Assembly: GCA_026389315.1 (NCBI GenBank)
Contig: JAPLIC010000080.1
Coordinates: 1-41,801, forward strand
Source of the DNA: Cyanobacteriota bacterium
Lineage (GTDB): Bacteria; Cyanobacteriota; Cyanobacteriia; PCC-6307; Cyanobiaceae
DNA length: 41,801 nt
Direction of reading: 5' to 3'
Part shown: in pieces, positions 39,708-41,801 of the stretch
Layout: each line of letters begins with the position of its first letter
Numbering within the stretch: the first letter of the stretch is position 1
The notes under the pieces: model-generated
What the model saw: the letters and a program-made list of their open reading frames with translations, nothing else
The model's database searches: none
What the model was told of the DNA's origin: nothing
Position numbers and translations under genes: made by a program

Positions 39708-41155
39708 CCGCCGCCGCGCCGCCATGGCTCTGGGGAGTGGGGCTGACCGTTGGCTTCCCCCTGCTGGCCATCGTTCTGGGGGAGTTGATCCACCGCTTGC
39801 AGCGACGGGGCTTGGCGGTGGCGTCGACCTTGCGCCTGGTACGGGATGTGCTCCTGCCGATGCTGGTGCTGCTGCTCTTTTTGGAGCATCTGCTCGGCCT
39901 GGATCCGGCGACGCGCCTGTTCAAGTCCGTGGAGACGATCTTCTGGGTGTGCGTGATCCATGCCGCCCTGTCCCTGCTCAACGTGGTGCTGTTCGAGCAA
40001 GCGGAGGCCGATACCTGGCGCTCGCGGGTGCCGAAGTTACTCATCGACCTGGCCCGCCTGTTTCTGATCCTGCTGGGCACCGCCTTCGTGCTGGCCACCG
40101 TCTGGAAGGCCGATCTGGCCGGGTTGGTCACAGCCCTCGGCGTGAGTTCGATCGTGATCGGCCTGGCCCTGCAGGACACCCTCGGCAGCGTGATGTCGGG
40201 CATCGCCCTGCTGTTCGAGCGTCCGTTCACGGTGGGTGACTGGCTCGAACTGAACGGGGTGGCGGGTCAAGTGATCGACATCAACTGGCGGGCGGTGCGG
40301 CTTTTGACCTTGGAGCAGGAGATGGTGGTGATCCCCCACAAGCTGATCAGCGGCTCGATGATCCGCAACTTCACCCAGCCCAACCGGATCCACGCCGAAC
40401 GCATCCGCATCGGCTTTTCCTACAACGATCCGCCCAACCTGGCGAGGCAGGTGCTCAAGAGCACGGCCCTGGAAACCAAGGGCATCCTGCTGGAGCCGGA
40501 GCCGGAGGTTTACACCCTCAACTACGCCGATTCGGCCGTAAGTTACGAAGTCAAGTTTTTCATTCGCGACTATGGCGACGTAGAGCGGATCCGCGAACGC
40601 TTCATGACCCGGGTGTGGTATGCCGCCAAACGGAACAATCTCACCATTCCATTCCCGATCCGTACCGTTTACCATTTCCATGGTCCTTCCAGCCAGCAGA
40701 AGGGCATCGATAAGAAGTTCAGCGAGAGCCTGCAGGCAATCCCGGCTTTCGTACCGATCAACCGTGAATACGACAGCCTGGCCCCGGCGACCTCCGGCAT
40801 CGCCCTGCAGCATTTTGCCGCCGGTGAAAAGGTGATACGCCAGGGACAGGTGGGCCAGGCGCTTTACATCATCGTCGCGGGTCTGGCCCTGATGTCCAGC
40901 CGCGATCTTGACGGCCATGAGCGGGAAATCCTCTCGCTGCGCAACGGTGAATTCTTTGGCGAGATGTCCCTGTTCTCTGGCGAACCCAGCATGGTTACCG
41001 TGGTCGCCAGCAACGATCTGGAGGTGATGAAGATCTCGGCGGCCACGGTCCACCAGATGATCGATCGTCAGCCCAGCTTCGCCCGGGAGATCGGCCAAAT
41101 CCTCGAAATCCGCCGCGCGGCTATCCAGGAGTGCAACCAGCCTCCTGGGCCGTAA
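39704..41155 (+). CDS. MscS-family channel with C-terminal cyclic-nucleotide-binding domain (bCNG-like)
   Basis: A 483-residue protein. Four or five N-terminal helices lead into the MscS pore and beta domain: VTALGVSSIVIGLALQDTLG, VMSGIALLFERPFTVGDWLE, EMVVIPHKLISGSMIRNFTQ. Residues about 360-475 form a CNBD: LQHFAAGEKVIRQGQVGQAL, YIIVAGLALMS, and the phosphate cassette GEFFGEMSLFSGEPSMVTVV. The usual cassette ends ...PRTATV; here the phosphate-binding Arg is Ser and its neighbour Met. The MscS plus CNBD layout is that of bacterial cyclic-nucleotide-gated (bCNG) channels. The 4-base overlap with the cyclase makes this a translationally coupled signal-maker/receiver pair. Confidence 0.92.
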   Translation: MTAAAPPWLWGVGLTVGFPLLAIVLGELIHRLQRRGLAVASTLRLVRDVLLPMLVLLLFLEHLLGLDPATRLFKSVETIFWVCVIHAALSLLNVVLFEQAEADTWRSRVPKLLIDLARLFLILLGTAFVLATVWKADLAGLVTALGVSSIVIGLALQDTLGSVMSGIALLFERPFTVGDWLELNGVAGQVIDINWRAVRLLTLEQEMVVIPHKLISGSMIRNFTQPNRIHAERIRIGFSYNDPPNLARQVLKSTALETKGILLEPEPEVYTLNYADSAVSYEVKFFIRDYGDVERIRERFMTRVWYAAKRNNLTIPFPIRTVYHFHGPSSQQKGIDKKFSESLQAIPAFVPINREYDSLAPATSGIALQHFAAGEKVIRQGQVGQALYIIVAGLALMSSRDLDGHEREILSLRNGEFFGEMSLFSGEPSMVTVVASNDLEVMKISAATVHQMIDRQPSFAREIGQILEIRRAAIQECNQPPGP

Positions 41156-41467
41156 GTGGGGATTCCTGAAAAAGGCGACCAGCCAGGCAGCTTGATTGAA
41201 GCCAAGGGACAGGTGACAGACAACCATTCAGTTTGACGATGCAGTGATCAATTGTTCGCTTGTAACAAGCCGCCAAATGTGCATAAGCACTGTCCATGAG
41301 AATGCGGGCCTCTGCCATGCATCAAACCAAGCAGAAATAAAGACAAAAAGGAGCGGAGCAGCCTCCGGATCTTCTCGGCACCTGGTCCATCGTCCCAGAG
41401 CAGCAACCGCTGGCCAAGCGCAGGCTTATGAGATGGCCATCAGCCGACAGCTCCAGGACCGCCTCCG
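41156..41467. other. Intergenic region, 312 bp
   Basis: No convincing gene, RNA or repeat. Short minus-strand frames here (e.g. 41121-41318) overlap the channel gene end and have no family features. Confidence 0.5.
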
Positions 41468-41664
41468 GAATGGCCTGGCACACCCGTGGGCCCAGCTTCC
41501 TCGACAACCACGACATGCACCGCTTCCTGATTGCGGCGGGCTGACACATCAGGCGCCTGCGATTGACGGCCATGGTGCAGTTCATGCTCCCCTGAGCGCC
41601 AATCGTCTACTACGGCACCGAGGTGGGGCCCAGCCAGCAGCGGCCCCTGGGGCGCCTGGAGGCA
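41468..41664 (+). pseudogene. Alpha-amylase (GH13) C-terminal relic
   Basis: In one plus-strand frame: RGPSFLDNHDMHRFLIAAG, TGA, HIRRLRLTAMVQFMLP, TGA, APIVYYGTEVGPSQQRPLGR. FLDNHD is GH13 conserved region IV (the transition-state Asp), and PIVYYGTE is the strand that follows in alpha-amylases. Two TGA stops interrupt an otherwise continuous frame, and the rest of the gene is absent upstream, so it is a small fossil. Confidence 0.75.
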
Positions 41665-41683
41665 GGGCTGATTCAAAGTCTTA

Positions 41684-41801
41684 TCAGGGGTTCGGTTTTG
41701 GCTGTCGCCGCACCATCGCCAGCAGCGCCGTGATGTCATGCATCACCGCCTGCATGCCGCCCCGGATCGACTCAAAGCCACTCAGCCGCAGCAGGTTCAG
41801 G
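41684..41801 (-). CDS. C-terminal end of a probable transposase (runs off window)
   Basis: The minus strand from the window edge reads LNLLRLSGFESIRGGMQAVM, then HDITALLAMVRRQPKPNP and a TGA at 41684. It resembles the tail of DDE transposases common in cyanobacteria, but only 39 codons are visible and the IS family cannot be set. Confidence 0.4.
   Translation of the reverse strand, partial: LNLLRLSGFESIRGGMQAVMHDITALLAMVRRQPKPNP

Noticed and set aside
37932..39725. A 597-codon minus-strand frame opposite the cyclase
   Set aside because: The plus strand holds Cache, HAMP and cyclase motifs; the opposite frame is a composition-driven shadow.

Overview
The high-GC backbone (from about 6.4 kb onward) looks like a Synechococcus/Cyanobium-type picocyanobacterium. 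The basis is protein-level: a protochlorophyllide-reductase-like SDR, PhoX, a bCNG-type MscS-cyclic-nucleotide channel and GCGATCGC (HIP1) words. The taxon is an inference. The first ~6.2 kb is visibly lower in GC, nearly all coded on the minus strand and full of accessory or decayed genes, so it reads as an acquired island.

Layout. 0.2-6.2 kb: orphan antitoxin-like gene, decayed HEPN-like gene, nucleoside deaminase, membrane-anchored unknown, voltage-gated cation channel, TerB-like/BRCT protein, transposase scrap, and a CYTH plus class III cyclase protein split by one in-frame TGA. 6.5-11.9 kb: a phosphate-oriented minus-strand group (phoX, pstS, polyphosphate-binding CHAD protein) ending in an Old Yellow Enzyme. 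12.2-16.7 kb: zinc handling, with znuC-znuB (plus a CDF transporter) divergent from znuA around a Zur-box-like palindrome. znuA is frameshifted by what looks like a 28-nt foldback insertion. 17.3-19.4 kb: small unknowns and a persulfide dioxygenase-rhodanese fusion. 19.7-21.1 kb: papain-like protease next to a chagasin-like inhibitor. 21.2-27.6 kb: methyltransferase, small conserved protein, CPBP protease, META-domain protein, GH3 glycosidase, alpha/beta hydrolase. 28.1-30.2 kb: surface-glycan acyltransferase.

30.2-35.0 kb is a defence/toxin-antitoxin scar zone: a vapB-vapC-brxL cluster with lesions in vapB (in-frame TAG) and brxL (one-base frameshift), a second collapsed copy of the same three genes beside the acyltransferase, and a separate fused vapBC fossil. 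35.1-37.3 kb: a coupled coiled-coil pair, a fasciclin protein and a broken beta-carbonic anhydrase. 37.5-41.2 kb: the most coherent candidate system, a Cache-HAMP class III cyclase translationally coupled to an MscS channel with a C-terminal cNMP-binding domain. Both partners have lost hallmark catalytic or phosphate-binding residues. The right edge holds an alpha-amylase relic and the end of a probable transposase.

At least six genes carry single inactivating lesions of different kinds (nonsense, indel, deletion). This may be real decay in an accessory-rich region or, for the indels, partly sequencing error; the findings separate these possibilities.
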